A stretch of DNA of 64,000 nucleotides from Synergistaceae bacterium (GTDB lineage: Bacteria > Synergistota > Synergistia > Synergistales > Aminobacteriaceae), in contig JAFSJJ010000035.1 in the NCBI GenBank assembly GCA_017439345.1, forward strand, positions 1 to 64,000, written 5' to 3'. The notes below the pieces were generated by a model. That model was not told the origin of the DNA. It saw only the letters and a list, made by a program, of their open reading frames with translations, and did not search any database. The translations under genes were made by a program, and so were the position numbers. This document shows, one piece after another, positions 16,190 through 26,354 of this stretch; the first letter of the stretch is position 1; every line of letters starts with the position of its first letter.

Positions 16190-16558
16190 CTATACAACTT
16201 CAGGAGCGAGCGATAATATGCGCATGTATTTCTTTGCACGAAGCTCACGGCCTACAGGCCCAAATATACGAGTCCCTCTAGGCTCACCGTTAGCATCGAT
16301 TAAGACTGCTGCATTATCATCAAACCTGACATAAGTCCCGTCCCTGCGGCGAATTTCCTTCTTTGTCCTGACGATTACCGCCTTGACAACACTGCCCTTG
16401 GGAATATTGCTGTTCGGGATTGCCTCACGTACTGACGCAACGATGACATCACCGATTGTGCCGTAACGTCTCTTACTGCCACCCATGACCTGAATGCAGA
16501 ATAACTTTCTTGCGCCGGAATTATCAGCAACGTTCAGAACACTTGTAAGCTGAATCAT
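16190..16558 (-). CDS. rplN: 50S ribosomal protein L14
   Basis: Universally conserved subunit-bridge protein L14, 122 residues, beginning [20 protein letters not shown] with the [11 protein letters not shown] and [11 protein letters not shown] motifs. It directly follows rpsQ. Confidence 0.97.
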   Translation of the reverse strand: MIQLTSVLNVADNSGARKLFCIQVMGGSKRRYGTIGDVIVASVREAIPNSNIPKGSVVKAVIVRTKKEIRRRDGTYVRFDDNAAVLIDANGEPRGTRIFGPVGRELRAKKYMRILSLAPEVV

Positions 16559-16849
16559 TTATTCTGAAACCTCCTCGCTTAATACTTCGGCATCACTGCC
16601 AAAGACAGGAGCATGTCTCGTAATCTCGACCAGTTCCCAGCGTTTAGTCTTGCTCAGGGGCCTAGTCTCGCGAATACGAACCTCGTCTCCCATTCCGCAC
16701 TCATTATTTGCATCATGAGCAACGTATTTTTTTGCGCGTTTAATTCTTTTTCCATATAACGGGTGTTCGGCCATGCGTTCAACACGAACTACAATAGTCT
16801 TGTCCATCTTGTTGCTTACGACGATACCCGTTCTTACTTTACTTGGCAT
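16559..16849 (-). CDS. rpsQ: 30S ribosomal protein S17
   Basis: OB-fold protein S17, 96 residues: [20 protein letters not shown] and [20 protein letters not shown]. The C-terminus is about ten residues longer than in E. coli. It overlaps rpmC by 11 bases. Confidence 0.97.
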   Translation of the reverse strand: MPSKVRTGIVVSNKMDKTIVVRVERMAEHPLYGKRIKRAKKYVAHDANNECGMGDEVRIRETRPLSKTKRWELVEITRHAPVFGSDAEVLSEEVSE

Positions 16850-17075
16850 TGTCTGCTGCTTCCTTTTCTTTCTCTACAACGGCTTTCTCAGAAGCTATTG
16901 TCAGGAGTCTTGCTATTGTCTTCCTGACTTCACGAATCCGGCTTGTATTCTTCAAGTGCCCGACAGCATTCTGAAAACGCAGATTGAATAATTCTGTCTT
17001 GTACTCTTTAACTTTTCCGGCAAGCTCTTCGCGTGTTAATTCTCTCAGCTTATCCGGCTTTACGCTCGCGTCCAT
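16839..17075 (-). CDS. rpmC: 50S ribosomal protein L29
   Basis: Exit-tunnel protein L29, 78 residues: [20 protein letters not shown] then [20 protein letters not shown]. An acidic/Lys-rich C-terminal extension makes it about 15 residues longer than usual. It overlaps both neighbours slightly. Confidence 0.97.
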   Translation of the reverse strand: MDASVKPDKLRELTREELAGKVKEYKTELFNLRFQNAVGHLKNTSRIREVRKTIARLLTIASEKAVVEKEKEAADNAK

Positions 17076-17494
17076 CAGGCTTCACTCCCTCCGCTGCGTA
17101 CCATGCGCACTTTTACCGGCAATTTATGACTTGCTGTCCTGAATGCCTGCATTGCTACTTCTTCCGTAATTCCTGAGAACTCGAACAATACGCGGCCTCT
17201 TTTTACAGCTGCTACCCAGTATTCAGGTGCGCCTTTACCTTTACCCATACGAGTCTCTAAAGGCTTCTTTGTGTAGGGTCTGTCAGGAAAAACGCGAATC
17301 CAGATTTTCCCGCCCTTCTTCATTTTACGTGATATAGCTATACGGGCTGCTTCGATCTGTCTAGCCGAGAGCCATACGTTCTCGAGGGCCTGAATGCCGA
17401 AATCACCGAAATCTACTTTAGTACCGCCTTTAGAAATTCCTCTTAACGGGGATCTATGCGACTTACGATATTTAACACGGCTTGGCATTAACAT
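17075..17494 (-). CDS. rplP: 50S ribosomal protein L16
   Basis: Protein L16 near the A site and peptidyl-transferase centre, 139 residues: [39 protein letters not shown] and [20 protein letters not shown]. The first ATG gives the normal L16 N-terminus. Confidence 0.97.
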   Translation of the reverse strand: MLMPSRVKYRKSHRSPLRGISKGGTKVDFGDFGIQALENVWLSARQIEAARIAISRKMKKGGKIWIRVFPDRPYTKKPLETRMGKGKGAPEYWVAAVKRGRVLFEFSGITEEVAMQAFRTASHKLPVKVRMVRSGGSEA

Positions 17495-17500
17495 GATTTA

Positions 17501-18199
17501 TTATGCCCCCTTGTTAGCAGGTCTGTTGCGTGCTGAACGTACAGAAGGCTTTGATCTCTCTTTCTCGTTCTGTCTGTCTCTGTAAATCCAGACTTTGCAG
17601 CCTATAACTCCGTACATCGTAACAGCTTCGGCAAAACCGTAATCAATATCTGCTTTAATCGTCGAAAGAGGCAGCTGACCTTCGTTATACCATTCTGTAC
17701 GTGCGATTTCTGCTCCTCCAAGACGGCCTGCAACCTGAGCTTTGATACCTTTAACGCCGGCTCTCGTTGCTTTGAAGATTGCCTGCTTCATTGCGCGCCT
17801 GAAAGATACCCTGCTTTCAAGCGAGCTTGCTATACCTTCAGCGACTAACTGAGCCTCAACGTCAGGATTCTTGACCTCATGAACGTTTACTATGACTTTG
17901 CCGCCTATAATTGCCTGAAGCTCGTTCTTTATATTCTGAATCTCGCTGCCGCCCTTGTCGCCCCTGCCTATCACTACACCGGAACGAGCAGCATGAATCG
18001 TAAATCTTACTACAGGGCCGACCCTCTCAATTTCGACTTTGGAGATGCCTGCGCCTTCCCACTTCTTCATAATATATTTACGCAGCTTTATATCTTCGTG
18101 TAATTTCTCTGCGTAATGCTTTTTATCCGCATACCATCTTGCCTGCCACTCACTGGAGACACCAAGACGATAGCCTACGGGGTGAACTTTCTGTCCCAT
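17501..18199 (-). CDS. rpsC: 30S ribosomal protein S3
   Basis: mRNA-entry protein S3, 232 residues, with MGQKVHPVGYRLGVSSEWQA, the KH motif VVIGRGDKGGSEIQNIKNEL and the C-terminal GRLGGAEIARTEWYNEGQLP. Confidence 0.97.
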   Translation of the reverse strand: MGQKVHPVGYRLGVSSEWQARWYADKKHYAEKLHEDIKLRKYIMKKWEGAGISKVEIERVGPVVRFTIHAARSGVVIGRGDKGGSEIQNIKNELQAIIGGKVIVNVHEVKNPDVEAQLVAEGIASSLESRVSFRRAMKQAIFKATRAGVKGIKAQVAGRLGGAEIARTEWYNEGQLPLSTIKADIDYGFAEAVTMYGVIGCKVWIYRDRQNEKERSKPSVRSARNRPANKGA

Positions 18200-18215
18200 T
18201 CTAAAAAATTTCCTC

Positions 18216-18563
18216 CTACTGACGTTCGCCGAGCGTAATCGTTACATGCGATAACTTATGCACATAAGGATGAGCGCGTCCCATTGAGACCGGCCTGAAT
18301 CGCTTCATCATAGGTCCCTGATTGGCAAATGCTTCATGAACATATAATTTATCTAAGTCCATGCCGTAATTATGCTCTGCGTTCGCCATTGCGCTGTTTA
18401 ACACCTTTAATATTATTCCGGCTGCCCTCTTGTCGCTGAACTTTAATATCACTACTGCTTTTGCTGCACTCTTGCCGCGAATCAGCTCCAAAACCTGACG
18501 GAGTTTATAAGGCGAAATTCTGGCGTTGCGTGTCATTGCTGTTGCTGTCTTTATCTCTGCCAT
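18216..18563 (-). CDS. rplV: 50S ribosomal protein L22
   Basis: Exit-tunnel protein L22, 115 residues: MTRNARISPYKLRQVLELIR, then FRPVSMGRAHPYVHKLSHVT in the loop and end. The tunnel hairpin shows no insertions or deletions. Confidence 0.97.
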   Translation of the reverse strand: MAEIKTATAMTRNARISPYKLRQVLELIRGKSAAKAVVILKFSDKRAAGIILKVLNSAMANAEHNYGMDLDKLYVHEAFANQGPMMKRFRPVSMGRAHPYVHKLSHVTITLGERQ

Positions 18564-18575
18564 GATTATTTCTCC

Positions 18576-18845
18576 TTACTTCTTCTTATCCTGTCCGGCA
18601 TGATGTCCGAATTTCCTCGTCGGAGCGAACTCGCCCAGCTTATGCCCTACCATGTTCTCGCTTATATAAACAGGTAAATGCATTCTGCCGTTATGTACTG
18701 CGATAGTATGTCCAATCATCTGAGGCACTACCGTTGAACGTCTTGACCAGGTCTTAATTACTTTTTTATTGCCTGAAACGTTCATGTCTTCTATTCTGTC
18801 AAGAAGCCTCTGTTCAACAAAAGGCCCTTTCTTTGTCGAGCGCAT
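18576..18845 (-). CDS. rpsS: 30S ribosomal protein S19
   Basis: Small-subunit head protein S19, 89 residues: [40 protein letters not shown] and [18 protein letters not shown]. Confidence 0.97.
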   Translation of the reverse strand: MRSTKKGPFVEQRLLDRIEDMNVSGNKKVIKTWSRRSTVVPQMIGHTIAVHNGRMHLPVYISENMVGHKLGEFAPTRKFGHHAGQDKKK

Positions 18846-18863
18846 TTATGTCTTCAGCTCCTT

Positions 18864-19691
18864 TTACTTATCATAACGCCTGCGGACTATTAACTTGTCA
18901 GAAGGCTTGCGTTTTCTGGTCTTGTAACCCTTTGCAGGTGTTCCCCAAGGCGATACGGGGTGCTTGTTGGATTTCGATTTACCTTCACCACCGCCCATAG
19001 GGTGATCTACGGGGTTCATGACCATTCCTCGAACTACCGGCCTGCGACCCTTCCAGCGAGTCTTACCAGCTTTGCCGAGTGAAATATTATCGTAATCTTC
19101 GTTGCCGACCTGTCCTACAGTTGCCATGCATTCGAGTAAAATTAATCTCAATTCACCGCTTGGCATTCTGATATAAGCGTACTTGCCTTCTTTGGACATT
19201 AACTGAGCACTTGTACCTGCGGATCTGACCAGCTTTGCTCCTGTCCCGGGCTGAAGCTCGATATTATGAATAACAGTACCGACAGGAATATCTTTCAGCT
19301 TTAACGCATTGCCGGGGGTTATATCGCTCTCAGGGCCTGAATAAATCACATCGCCAACATTAAGACCCTTAGGCATAATAATATAACGCTTTTCACCGTC
19401 AGCATAATTGATTAAAGCTATTCTTGCATTTCTGTTAGGATCATATTCAACAGTTGCAACTCTGCCGGGAATGCCTAATTTCTCGCGCTTAAAATCTATA
19501 ATCCTGTAAGCCCTTCTGTGTCCTCCTCCGATATGGCGCATTGTAATACGTCCGGTATTATTTCTGCCTCCGTGCTTCTTGAGGTGAACTATGAGCGAGC
19601 GTTCAGGCTTGTCTGCCGTAATGTCTTCGCGGCCCTGTATGCTCATATGTCTTCTGGCTGCTGTATACGGCTTAAATTGTTTAATTGACAT
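18864..19691 (-). CDS. rplB: 50S ribosomal protein L2
   Basis: Core large-subunit protein L2, 275 residues, needed for subunit joining and peptidyl transfer. Start ATG 19691 ([17 protein letters not shown]) follows an AGGAGA ribosome site and gives the family length; an open frame extends further upstream but lacks support. The catalytic-region [20 protein letters not shown] and end are intact. Confidence 0.97.
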   Translation of the reverse strand: MSIKQFKPYTAARRHMSIQGREDITADKPERSLIVHLKKHGGRNNTGRITMRHIGGGHRRAYRIIDFKREKLGIPGRVATVEYDPNRNARIALINYADGEKRYIIMPKGLNVGDVIYSGPESDITPGNALKLKDIPVGTVIHNIELQPGTGAKLVRSAGTSAQLMSKEGKYAYIRMPSGELRLILLECMATVGQVGNEDYDNISLGKAGKTRWKGRRPVVRGMVMNPVDHPMGGGEGKSKSNKHPVSPWGTPAKGYKTRKRKPSDKLIVRRRYDK

Positions 19692-19710
19692 GTAAAAATT
19701 TCTCCTGTAA

Positions 19711-20007
19711 TTAAATCGAGGCACCCTCGAAGAACTCTATATGCTGATCAGGCTTGAGAGCTACAACAGCTTTCTTCCATGAACGAGTATAACCCTTCGA
19801 AGCTCCCCTTCTGCGCAGCTTGCCTTTTACGTTAATCGTGTTCACGCCGGCTACTTTTACGTTAAAAACTTCTTCGACTGCTTTACGAATCTGAATTTTA
19901 TTAGCGTCCCTGTGAACTTCAAACGTATATTTATTCAGAGCCATAAGGGAACTTGATTTCTCCGTAATGATCGGGCGGATTATTATATCATGAGCAGTTA
20001 AATTCAT
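19711..20007 (-). CDS. rplW: 50S ribosomal protein L23
   Basis: Tunnel-exit protein L23, docking site for signal recognition particle and trigger factor; 98 residues: [20 protein letters not shown] and [20 protein letters not shown]. It overlaps rplD by 4 bases. Confidence 0.97.
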   Translation of the reverse strand: MNLTAHDIIIRPIITEKSSSLMALNKYTFEVHRDANKIQIRKAVEEVFNVKVAGVNTINVKGKLRRRGASKGYTRSWKKAVVALKPDQHIEFFEGASI

Positions 20008-20630
20008 CTGGAATAAACCTCCTCAATCTTCGCAACTACTTCGGGAGTTACTATCAGGTTCGTAGCGTTCAGAATGTCATAAACGTTAATGCTTGCTACG
20101 TTGATGCACTTTGCTCCGGGAATATTTCTCACTGAGTGCGATACGTTCAGAGCGTTATTATGATAAATAACTAAAGTTTTGCCGACTCCGAGTGCGTTAA
20201 ATAAATTCTTTACGGCCTTAGTTGACGGCTTGTCGATTAAGTCAAATCCCTTAACGACTGACATTAAATCTTCGCGGACCTTATCAGACAATACGCTTCT
20301 CAATGCAAGCTGACGGACTTTTTTATTTACTTTCTGGTGATAGTCCCTGGGATGAGGGCCATGAGCAACTCCGCCGTGTACCCAGATTGGCGAACGTGTT
20401 GAACCCTGACGAGCTCTGCCTGTGTGCTTCTGTCTCCAAGGCTTTTTGCCTCCTCCGGAAACATCGCCGCGAGTCTTAGTGCTGTGAGTACCCTGTCTGC
20501 AATTCGCTAAATGCGCTACGACTACCTGATGAATCGCAGGCATATGAACAGGAACATCAAAAACTTTTGCGGAAAGCTCCATTTCTCCGGCGCGTTCTCC
20601 GTTGAACTCATATACTTTTACGAACGGCAT
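20004..20630 (-). CDS. rplD: 50S ribosomal protein L4
   Basis: Protein L4, 208 residues. It contains the tunnel loop (TRGDVSGGGKKPWRQKHTGR) and ARQGSTRSPIWVHGGVAHGP. In E. coli L4 represses the S10 operon; no leader structure for that could be identified here because the operon runs on from tuf. Confidence 0.97.
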   Translation of the reverse strand: MPFVKVYEFNGERAGEMELSAKVFDVPVHMPAIHQVVVAHLANCRQGTHSTKTRGDVSGGGKKPWRQKHTGRARQGSTRSPIWVHGGVAHGPHPRDYHQKVNKKVRQLALRSVLSDKVREDLMSVVKGFDLIDKPSTKAVKNLFNALGVGKTLVIYHNNALNVSHSVRNIPGAKCINVASINVYDILNATNLIVTPEVVAKIEEVYSR

Positions 20631-20645
20631 TATCTCTCTTCCTCC

Positions 20646-21272
20646 TTATGCTTTCTTGTAGAGGGCGAGCAGGCTGTTCTTTGAGCCGGGTACTGCACCT
20701 TTTACCAGAATTAAATTGTTCTCAACGTCAACAGCCATTACAGTAAGATTCTTGACCGTTACTTTATCGCTTCCCATGTGTCCGGGCATTCTCTTGCCGG
20801 GAAATACTCGGCCGGGATACGATATAGCACCGCTTGAACCTCCGTGCCTGTGTTCGACTGATGTACCGTGACTGAACTGCTGGCCTCCGAAGTGATGACG
20901 CTTCATGACTCCTGCGAAGCCTTTACCTTTGGAAATTCCCTTAACGTTGATCTTTTCACCGGCTGCGAATAAGTCTGCTTTTAACTCCTGGCCGACTTCA
21001 TAGCCTTTGACATCATCAAGCCTGAATTCCCGAAGTGTCTTCTTTGGTTCGAGCTTTAATTTCTCGAACATAACTTTTTGCGGTTTGGACAGCTTATGAG
21101 CTTTAACAGCCTCAAAGCCGAGAAGAACAGCTGAGTAGCCGTTCTGTTCAGGGGTTCTCAGAGCTACGACACTGCACGGCCCGGCAAGGACGACCGTAAC
21201 TGCTACGGCCTGTCCCTCTGAGTCGTAAATCTGTGTCATTCCGAGTTTTTTCCCCAGAATCCCAATTGACAT
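20646..21272 (-). CDS. rplC: 50S ribosomal protein L3
   Basis: Protein L3, 208 residues: IGILGKKLGMTQIYDSEGQA at the start; the loop HHFGGQQFSHGTSVEHRHGG reaches the peptidyl-transferase centre; PGRVFPGKRMPGHMGSDKVT is intact. Confidence 0.97.
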   Translation of the reverse strand: MSIGILGKKLGMTQIYDSEGQAVAVTVVLAGPCSVVALRTPEQNGYSAVLLGFEAVKAHKLSKPQKVMFEKLKLEPKKTLREFRLDDVKGYEVGQELKADLFAAGEKINVKGISKGKGFAGVMKRHHFGGQQFSHGTSVEHRHGGSSGAISYPGRVFPGKRMPGHMGSDKVTVKNLTVMAVDVENNLILVKGAVPGSKNSLLALYKKA

Positions 21273-21301
21273 AGTTAAAATTTCTCCCTTACAACTAAAA
21301 A

Positions 21302-21607
21302 TTAAAACTTAATCTGTATGTCAACACCTGACGCTAAATTTAACTGCATCAGGGCATCCATCGTTCTCTGTGTCGGATCAATTATATCAATCAATCTCTT
21401 GTGTGTGCGCATCTCGAACTGCTCGCGTGCATCTTTGTCTTTGTGAGGCGACTTGAGAATCGTTATACGACCTATTTCAGTCGGAAGAGGTATAGGTCCG
21501 GAAACCCTTGCGCCCGTTGAGTGAGCTGTCTCTGCTATCTGAGCTGCCGACGCGTCTAACACCCTGTGATCGAATGATTTTAGTCTAATGCGGATTTTAC
21601 GTGCCAT
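21302..21607 (-). CDS. rpsJ: 30S ribosomal protein S10
   Basis: Small-subunit protein S10 (also NusE, a transcription antitermination factor), 101 residues: [20 protein letters not shown], then [20 protein letters not shown]. It is 7 bases downstream of tuf, continuing the str operon into S10. Confidence 0.97.
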   Translation of the reverse strand: MARKIRIRLKSFDHRVLDASAAQIAETAHSTGARVSGPIPLPTEIGRITILKSPHKDKDAREQFEMRTHKRLIDIIDPTQRTMDALMQLNLASGVDIQIKF

Positions 21608-21614
21608 GATATTA

Positions 21615-22817
21615 TTACTCTATAATCTGGGTTACGACTCCCGCTCCGACTGTGTGTCCGCCTTCACGAACTGCAAAGCGGAGACCTTCCTCCATTGCTA
21701 TAGGGACGATTAACTCAACTTCAAAAGTAGCGTTGTCCCCAGGCATGACCATCTCGACTCCTTCAGGTAATTTAATATTTCCGGTAACGTCTGTCGTTCT
21801 GAAATAGAACTGAGGCTTGTAACCTGCAAAGAACGGAGTATGACGGCCGCCTTCTTCTTTCTTTAAGACGTAAACTTCGCTCTTGAACTTCGTATGAGGA
21901 GTAACTGTGCCGGGCTTTGCGAGAACCTGTCCGCGTTCAACGTCTGATTTGTCAATGCCTCTGAGCAATACACCTACGTTGTCGCCTGCTTCAGCGTTGT
22001 CAAGAATCTTTCTGAACATTTCGAGTGACGTAGCAACTGACTTCTGAGTGTCTCTCTTCATTCCAACGATCTCTACAGGCTCGCCGGCATTGATTACACC
22101 GCGCTCAACTCTTCCCGTAACGACCGTGCCGCGTCCTGAAATCGTGAATACGTCTTCAATAGGCATAAGGAACGGCTTATCAATCTCTCTGACAGGCTCA
22201 GGAATAAAATTATCGCAAGCGTCCATAAGATCATAAATGCACTTGCAGATAGGATCGTCTCTCTTGCCTGTACCCTTCTCAAGAACTTCAAGAGCTGAAC
22301 CGCGAATAATCGGGGTATCATCGCCGGGGAAGTCGTATTTGTTAAGAAGCTCGCGAACTTCCATCTCTACCAAGTCTAATAATTCAGGGTCGTCAACCTG
22401 GTCAGTCTTGTTCATGAACACAACAATTGCAGGAACGTTGACCTGGCGGGCTAATAATACGTGCTCACGGGTCTGGGGCATAGGACCGTCTGCAGCACTG
22501 ACAACGAGAATTGTTCCGTCCATCTGGGCAGCTCCGGTAATCAAGTACTGGATATAGACAGCGTGGCCGGGGCAGTCGATATGGGCATAGTGTCTCTTAT
22601 CCGTCTGATACTCAACGTGGGCGATGTTAATCGTAATTCCGCGCTCTCTCTCTTCGGGAGCCTTGTCGATCATGTCATATGCTGTGTACTCAGCGTAACT
22701 CTCTGTAGCTAAGCATTTCGTAATAGCCGCTGTAAGTGTCGTCTTGCCGTGGTCGATATGTCCGATTGTTCCTATATTTAAGTGAGGCTTGGTGCGTTCA
22801 AACTTTTCTTTTGCCAT
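21615..22817 (-). CDS. tuf: Elongation factor Tu
   Basis: GTPase that delivers aminoacyl-tRNA to the ribosome, 400 residues. G1 is [10 protein letters not shown]3 [10 protein letters not shown]4 NKTD and G5 GSAL. Domains 2 and 3 are complete to the C-terminus [11 protein letters not shown]. It lies between fusA and rpsJ. Confidence 0.97.
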   Translation of the reverse strand: MAKEKFERTKPHLNIGTIGHIDHGKTTLTAAITKCLATESYAEYTAYDMIDKAPEERERGITINIAHVEYQTDKRHYAHIDCPGHAVYIQYLITGAAQMDGTILVVSAADGPMPQTREHVLLARQVNVPAIVVFMNKTDQVDDPELLDLVEMEVRELLNKYDFPGDDTPIIRGSALEVLEKGTGKRDDPICKCIYDLMDACDNFIPEPVREIDKPFLMPIEDVFTISGRGTVVTGRVERGVINAGEPVEIVGMKRDTQKSVATSLEMFRKILDNAEAGDNVGVLLRGIDKSDVERGQVLAKPGTVTPHTKFKSEVYVLKKEEGGRHTPFFAGYKPQFYFRTTDVTGNIKLPEGVEMVMPGDNATFEVELIVPIAMEEGLRFAVREGGHTVGAGVVTQIIE

Positions 22818-22847
22818 AATTCAGCAATCTCCTTTAATATTAATTAA

Positions 22848-24911
22848 TTAAATTCTTCCCTGCAAAATCTTTTCGCTTACTTCCGCAGGTGTCTGTTCAT
22901 AGTGATCAAACTGCATCGAGTAATTTGCGCGTCCTGATGTCTTGCTGCGTAAATCCGTAGCATATCCGAACATGCCTACTAACGGTACGAAAGCCTTAAT
23001 GATTCTTGCGTTGGCTCTCATGTCCATTCCGTCAATGCGGCCTCTTCTCGATGAGAGATCTCCGATTACATCTCCTACATATTCTTCAGGAGTAACAACT
23101 TCTACTGACATAACAGGTTCCATTAAAACGGGGTCAGCTTTCTTCATGGCCTCCTTGAAACCCATTGACGCAGCTATTTTAAATGCCATTTCCGAACTGT
23201 CAACTTCATGATACGAACCATCAACAAGAGTAACTTTCACGCCGATAACGGGATAACCTCCCAAGACTCCTGATTGAATCGCTTCTTCGAGTCCCTTCTC
23301 GACTGCTGCAATATACTCTTTAGGAACGACTCCGCCGACAATTTTATCTTCAAATTCGTACTTGTTATCTTCAATAGGCTCAATGTCAAATACAACGTGT
23401 CCATATTGACCTCTACCGCCTGACTGCCTGATATATTTTCCTTCAGCGTGGGCAGGCTTTCTGATTGCTTCCCTGTACGAAACTTGAGGATTACCGACTT
23501 TGACATCGACTCCGAACTCGCGCTTCAACCTATCAATAATTATCTCAAGGTGAAGTTCTCCCATTCCTGATATAACAGTCTGGCCGCTCTCCTCGTCATT
23601 ATGAACTCTGAAGGTCGGGTCTTCGTCTGCAAGAGCGTTTAACCCTTTCGACAACTTGACTTTATCCTGCTGAGTTGCTGGTTCAACTGCTAACGAGATA
23701 ACAGGCTCAGGGAATTCGAGACTCTCTAAGACTATCGGATTTGACTCATCGCATAAAGTATCGCCGGTCTTCGTTGTCTTGAGCGAAGGAACTGCTACGA
23801 TCATTCCTGCTTCCATGAAGTCAATATCTTCGCGCTTGTTAGAGTGCATTCTCATTATTCGCCCTATGCGTTCTCTCTGGCCTGAAGTAGGGTTATAAAC
23901 TGCGCTGCCCTTCTCTAATTTACCTGCATAGACTCTCAGGAAAAATAATTTGCCTAAAAACGGATCAACAGCAACTTTGAAAGCTAATGCAGTAAACGGC
24001 TCACTATTGCTGCTATGTCTCTCTAATATCGTATCAGGATCAGCAGGCGACAAACCTTTTATAGGCGGCAAATCCACTGGACTCGGCAAATATTCAACAA
24101 CTGCATCAAGCAAAGGCTCAACGCATTTATTCTTGAAAGCTGAACCGCATAACACGGGAACGGCCTTAAGATTAATTACTGCCTCGCGCAACGTCTTGCG
24201 GATTAACTCCGAACTTACAGGCTTGCCCTCAAGATAAAGAGTCATAATGTCATCGCTGAAATCAGACAATGCTTCGATTATGTTATCGCGTCCCTGTTTA
24301 GCCTCCATTGCAAGCTCAGGGGGGATTACTCCTTCTGCAGGTGCCTGGCCTAAGACTCCTGAAAAATAAAATGCTTTCTGTTCGATTAAATCTACTACTC
24401 CGGCGAAATCATCTTCTGCTCCGATTGGTAATTGAAGCGGTATTGCGTTCGCTCCGAGTCTCTCGTGCATTGCCTTGACGACTGCGCTAAAATCTGCCCC
24501 GATACGATCCATTTTATTAACAAATGCAATTCTCGGAACGTGATATTTATCTGCCTGCCTCCAGACTGTTTCGGACTGAGGTTCGACTCCTCCGACTGCA
24601 CAGAAGACAGCTACAGCTCCGTCAAGAACACGCATTGAACGTTCAACTTCAACCGTAAAATCCACGTGGCCTGGCGTATCAATCAAGTTGATAGTAAAAC
24701 CTTTCCATGCGCAGGTTGTAGCAGCTGAGGTGATTGTTATACCGCGTTCTCTCTCCTGCTCCATCCAGTCCATAGTGGCCGTGCCTTCATGAACTTCGCC
24801 GACTTTATAATTACTTCCTGTGTAATATAGAATGCGCTCGCTTGTCGTAGTCTTGCCTGCGTCTATATGAGCTGCTATTCCTATATTTCTGACTTTATTA
24901 ATATCCTGCAA
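22848..24911 (-). CDS. fusA: Elongation factor G
   Basis: Translocation GTPase, 687 residues. G1 AHIDAGKTT, switch [10 protein letters not shown] and NKMD are present, together with domain IV (the [20 protein letters not shown] region) and an intact domain V. Standard place between rpsG and tuf. Confidence 0.97.
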   Translation of the reverse strand: MQDINKVRNIGIAAHIDAGKTTTSERILYYTGSNYKVGEVHEGTATMDWMEQERERGITITSAATTCAWKGFTINLIDTPGHVDFTVEVERSMRVLDGAVAVFCAVGGVEPQSETVWRQADKYHVPRIAFVNKMDRIGADFSAVVKAMHERLGANAIPLQLPIGAEDDFAGVVDLIEQKAFYFSGVLGQAPAEGVIPPELAMEAKQGRDNIIEALSDFSDDIMTLYLEGKPVSSELIRKTLREAVINLKAVPVLCGSAFKNKCVEPLLDAVVEYLPSPVDLPPIKGLSPADPDTILERHSSNSEPFTALAFKVAVDPFLGKLFFLRVYAGKLEKGSAVYNPTSGQRERIGRIMRMHSNKREDIDFMEAGMIVAVPSLKTTKTGDTLCDESNPIVLESLEFPEPVISLAVEPATQQDKVKLSKGLNALADEDPTFRVHNDEESGQTVISGMGELHLEIIIDRLKREFGVDVKVGNPQVSYREAIRKPAHAEGKYIRQSGGRGQYGHVVFDIEPIEDNKYEFEDKIVGGVVPKEYIAAVEKGLEEAIQSGVLGGYPVIGVKVTLVDGSYHEVDSSEMAFKIAASMGFKEAMKKADPVLMEPVMSVEVVTPEEYVGDVIGDLSSRRGRIDGMDMRANARIIKAFVPLVGMFGYATDLRSKTSGRANYSMQFDHYEQTPAEVSEKILQGRI

Positions 24912-24941
24912 AAATACACACCTGCAACAAATAAAATATTT

Positions 24942-25412
24942 TTACCACCTATAGTGCGCAAATGCCCTGTTAGCTTCGGCCATTCTGTGAGTATCTTCAC
25001 GTCTCTTAATCGAAGCACCTTCGTTCTTGTAGGCATCCATTAACTCGCGCATGAGTCTTTCACTCATAGGCATACCCTTTTTGGCTCTGGCATATGAAAC
25101 TATCCATCTTATAGAAAGCTGAACGCCTCTCTCAGGTGTAACTTCAACGGGAACTTGATACGTAGCTCCGCCGACTCTTCTCGGCCTGACCTCGATTTGA
25201 GGTGTAACGTTTGCCATTGCCTTCTCGAAAACTTCAAAGGGTTCAACGCCTAATTTCTCTGCAGCCTGCTCTAATGCTCCGTAAAAGATTTTTTCTGCTA
25301 AGCTGCGTTTGCCTCCCAACATCAAAGCACTTATGAATCTTGATGCTGCCGGATTGTTGAATCTTATATCAGGCAGAGGGGGTCTCTTCTTAATATGACC
25401 TTTTCTCGGCAT
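24942..25412 (-). CDS. rpsG: 30S ribosomal protein S7
   Basis: Head-organising 16S rRNA-binding protein S7, 156 residues: MPRKGHIKKRPPLPDIRFNN, then VEVRPRRVGGATYQVPVEV-like sequence and RREDTHRMAEANRAFAHYRW at the end. In E. coli S7 represses the str operon. Confidence 0.97.
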   Translation of the reverse strand: MPRKGHIKKRPPLPDIRFNNPAASRFISALMLGGKRSLAEKIFYGALEQAAEKLGVEPFEVFEKAMANVTPQIEVRPRRVGGATYQVPVEVTPERGVQLSIRWIVSYARAKKGMPMSERLMRELMDAYKNEGASIKRREDTHRMAEANRAFAHYRW

Positions 25413-25432
25413 AATCTATAAATCCTCCCGTA

Positions 25433-25810
25433 TTAATTTGCTTTAGGTCTGCGTGCGCCATACTTTGAACGGCTTCTCTTGCGGTTCTCGACTCCTCCGC
25501 AGTCAAGAGTGCCTCTGATTATATGGTAACGAACACCGGGCAAGTCCTTTACACGGCCTCCCCTTACGAGAACTACTGAGTGTTCCTGCAAGTTATGACC
25601 GATTCCGGGAATATATGAAGTAACTTCGATCCCGTTGGTTAATCTAACACGCGCAACTTTTCTCAATGCTGAGTTCGGCTTCTTGGGAGTTATCGTATAA
25701 ACTCTCGTGCAGACTCCGCGTCGGGCAGGATTCCCCTGTAATGCCGGAGAATTGCTTTTGCTCTTCTTCTCTTCACGTCCAAGACGTACTAACTGATTAA
25801 TTGTTGGCAC
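25433..25810 (-). CDS. rpsL: 30S ribosomal protein S12
   Basis: Decoding-centre protein S12, 125 residues. [19 protein letters not shown] fixes the start at GTG 25810. The [16 protein letters not shown] and [17 protein letters not shown] loops, where streptomycin resistance changes usually fall, have the usual wild-type pattern. The GTG has only a weak GAG as ribosome site; the strong AAGGAGG lies about 50 bases upstream in front of a 13-codon leader frame. First gene of the ~21 kb ribosomal operon. Confidence 0.97.
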   Translation of the reverse strand: MPTINQLVRLGREEKKSKSNSPALQGNPARRGVCTRVYTITPKKPNSALRKVARVRLTNGIEVTSYIPGIGHNLQEHSVVLVRGGRVKDLPGVRYHIIRGTLDCGGVENRKRSRSKYGARRPKAN

Positions 25811-25814
25811 TTAC

Positions 25815-25856
25815 TCAATGCAAAAAACATAATGTAATGTAAATATGCTTTTGCAC
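25815..25856 (-). CDS. Possible leader peptide upstream of rpsL
   Basis: GTG at 25856, three bases after a strong AAAGGAGG, opens a 13-residue frame (MQKHIYITLCFLH) whose TGA lies 4 bases before the rpsL GTG. Placement suggests translational coupling or attenuation-like control. The spacing from GGAGG to GTG is short, and arms GCACT (25872-25876) and AGTGC (25853-25857) could fold the site. No family support; it may be untranslated leader. Confidence 0.3.
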   Translation of the reverse strand: MQKHIYITLCFLH

Positions 25857-25910
25857 TTTCCTCCTTTCCTTAGTGCGAATAAATTTGCTTACTGCAAAAA
25901 CAGCCTGATA

Positions 25911-25939
25911 ATATTAGCAAATAAAATCAATCTTAGCAA
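25911..25939 (-). promoter_or_regulatory. Candidate promoter of the rpsL ribosomal operon
   Basis: On the minus strand TTGCTA (25934-25939), a 17-base spacer and TAATAT (25911-25916) form a sigma-70-like promoter in the only untranslated gap upstream of rpsL. The leader would be about 100 bases. Confidence 0.45.
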
Positions 25940-25943
25940 GACT

Positions 25944-26321
25944 TTATGAATTCGTGTAGCCGGGTTCGTTGTAAATTAACGCGATAAATTCCAAATCCTG
26001 ACTCGAATTATTCTCGATTGCGTGCCATTGTCCCACGTTGATAACGCAGACTTCACCGGCTTTGACATGAGTTTTCTTACGCTCGCAGAACTCCGAATCT
26101 CCCTCGTAGAAATCTCCTTCACCTTTAATCACATAATAAGGCTCTGTGTCGTGAACATGCTGATGCCATCCTACGCTCGAACCTGAAGGCAGCCTGACAT
26201 GAGCGTATAATCTTCCGTGACCTTTTAATTCTTCTTTAGAGACTATGTGAGCCATATATCTAACGCCTTTGCTTTCCGGGAAGCCTCCTGAGACTTCGAC
26301 GGGTTCAACTTTGCGAATCAT
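25944..26321 (-). CDS. Cupin-domain protein
   Basis: A 125-residue single-domain cupin. Motif 1 is seen as VGWHQHVHDTEPYYVIKGEG and motif 2 as VCVINVGQWHAIENNSSQ, supplying His/Glu ligands for a metal ion. Small cupins of this kind include sugar isomerases, dioxygenases and sensors, and no substrate can be named. An AAGGAAAGGAG ribosome site precedes the ATG. It is separate from the ribosomal operon, whose promoter lies downstream of this gene's stop. Confidence 0.85.
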   Translation of the reverse strand: MIRKVEPVEVSGGFPESKGVRYMAHIVSKEELKGHGRLYAHVRLPSGSSVGWHQHVHDTEPYYVIKGEGDFYEGDSEFCERKKTHVKAGEVCVINVGQWHAIENNSSQDLEFIALIYNEPGYTNS

Positions 26322-26354
26322 GTTTTATTCTCCTTTCCTTAATTAAAGCATAAA

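Noticed and set aside
19692-19724. Longer N-terminus for rplB ([11 protein letters not shown]...)
   Set aside because: The ATG 19691 has the ribosome site and gives the family N-terminus and length.
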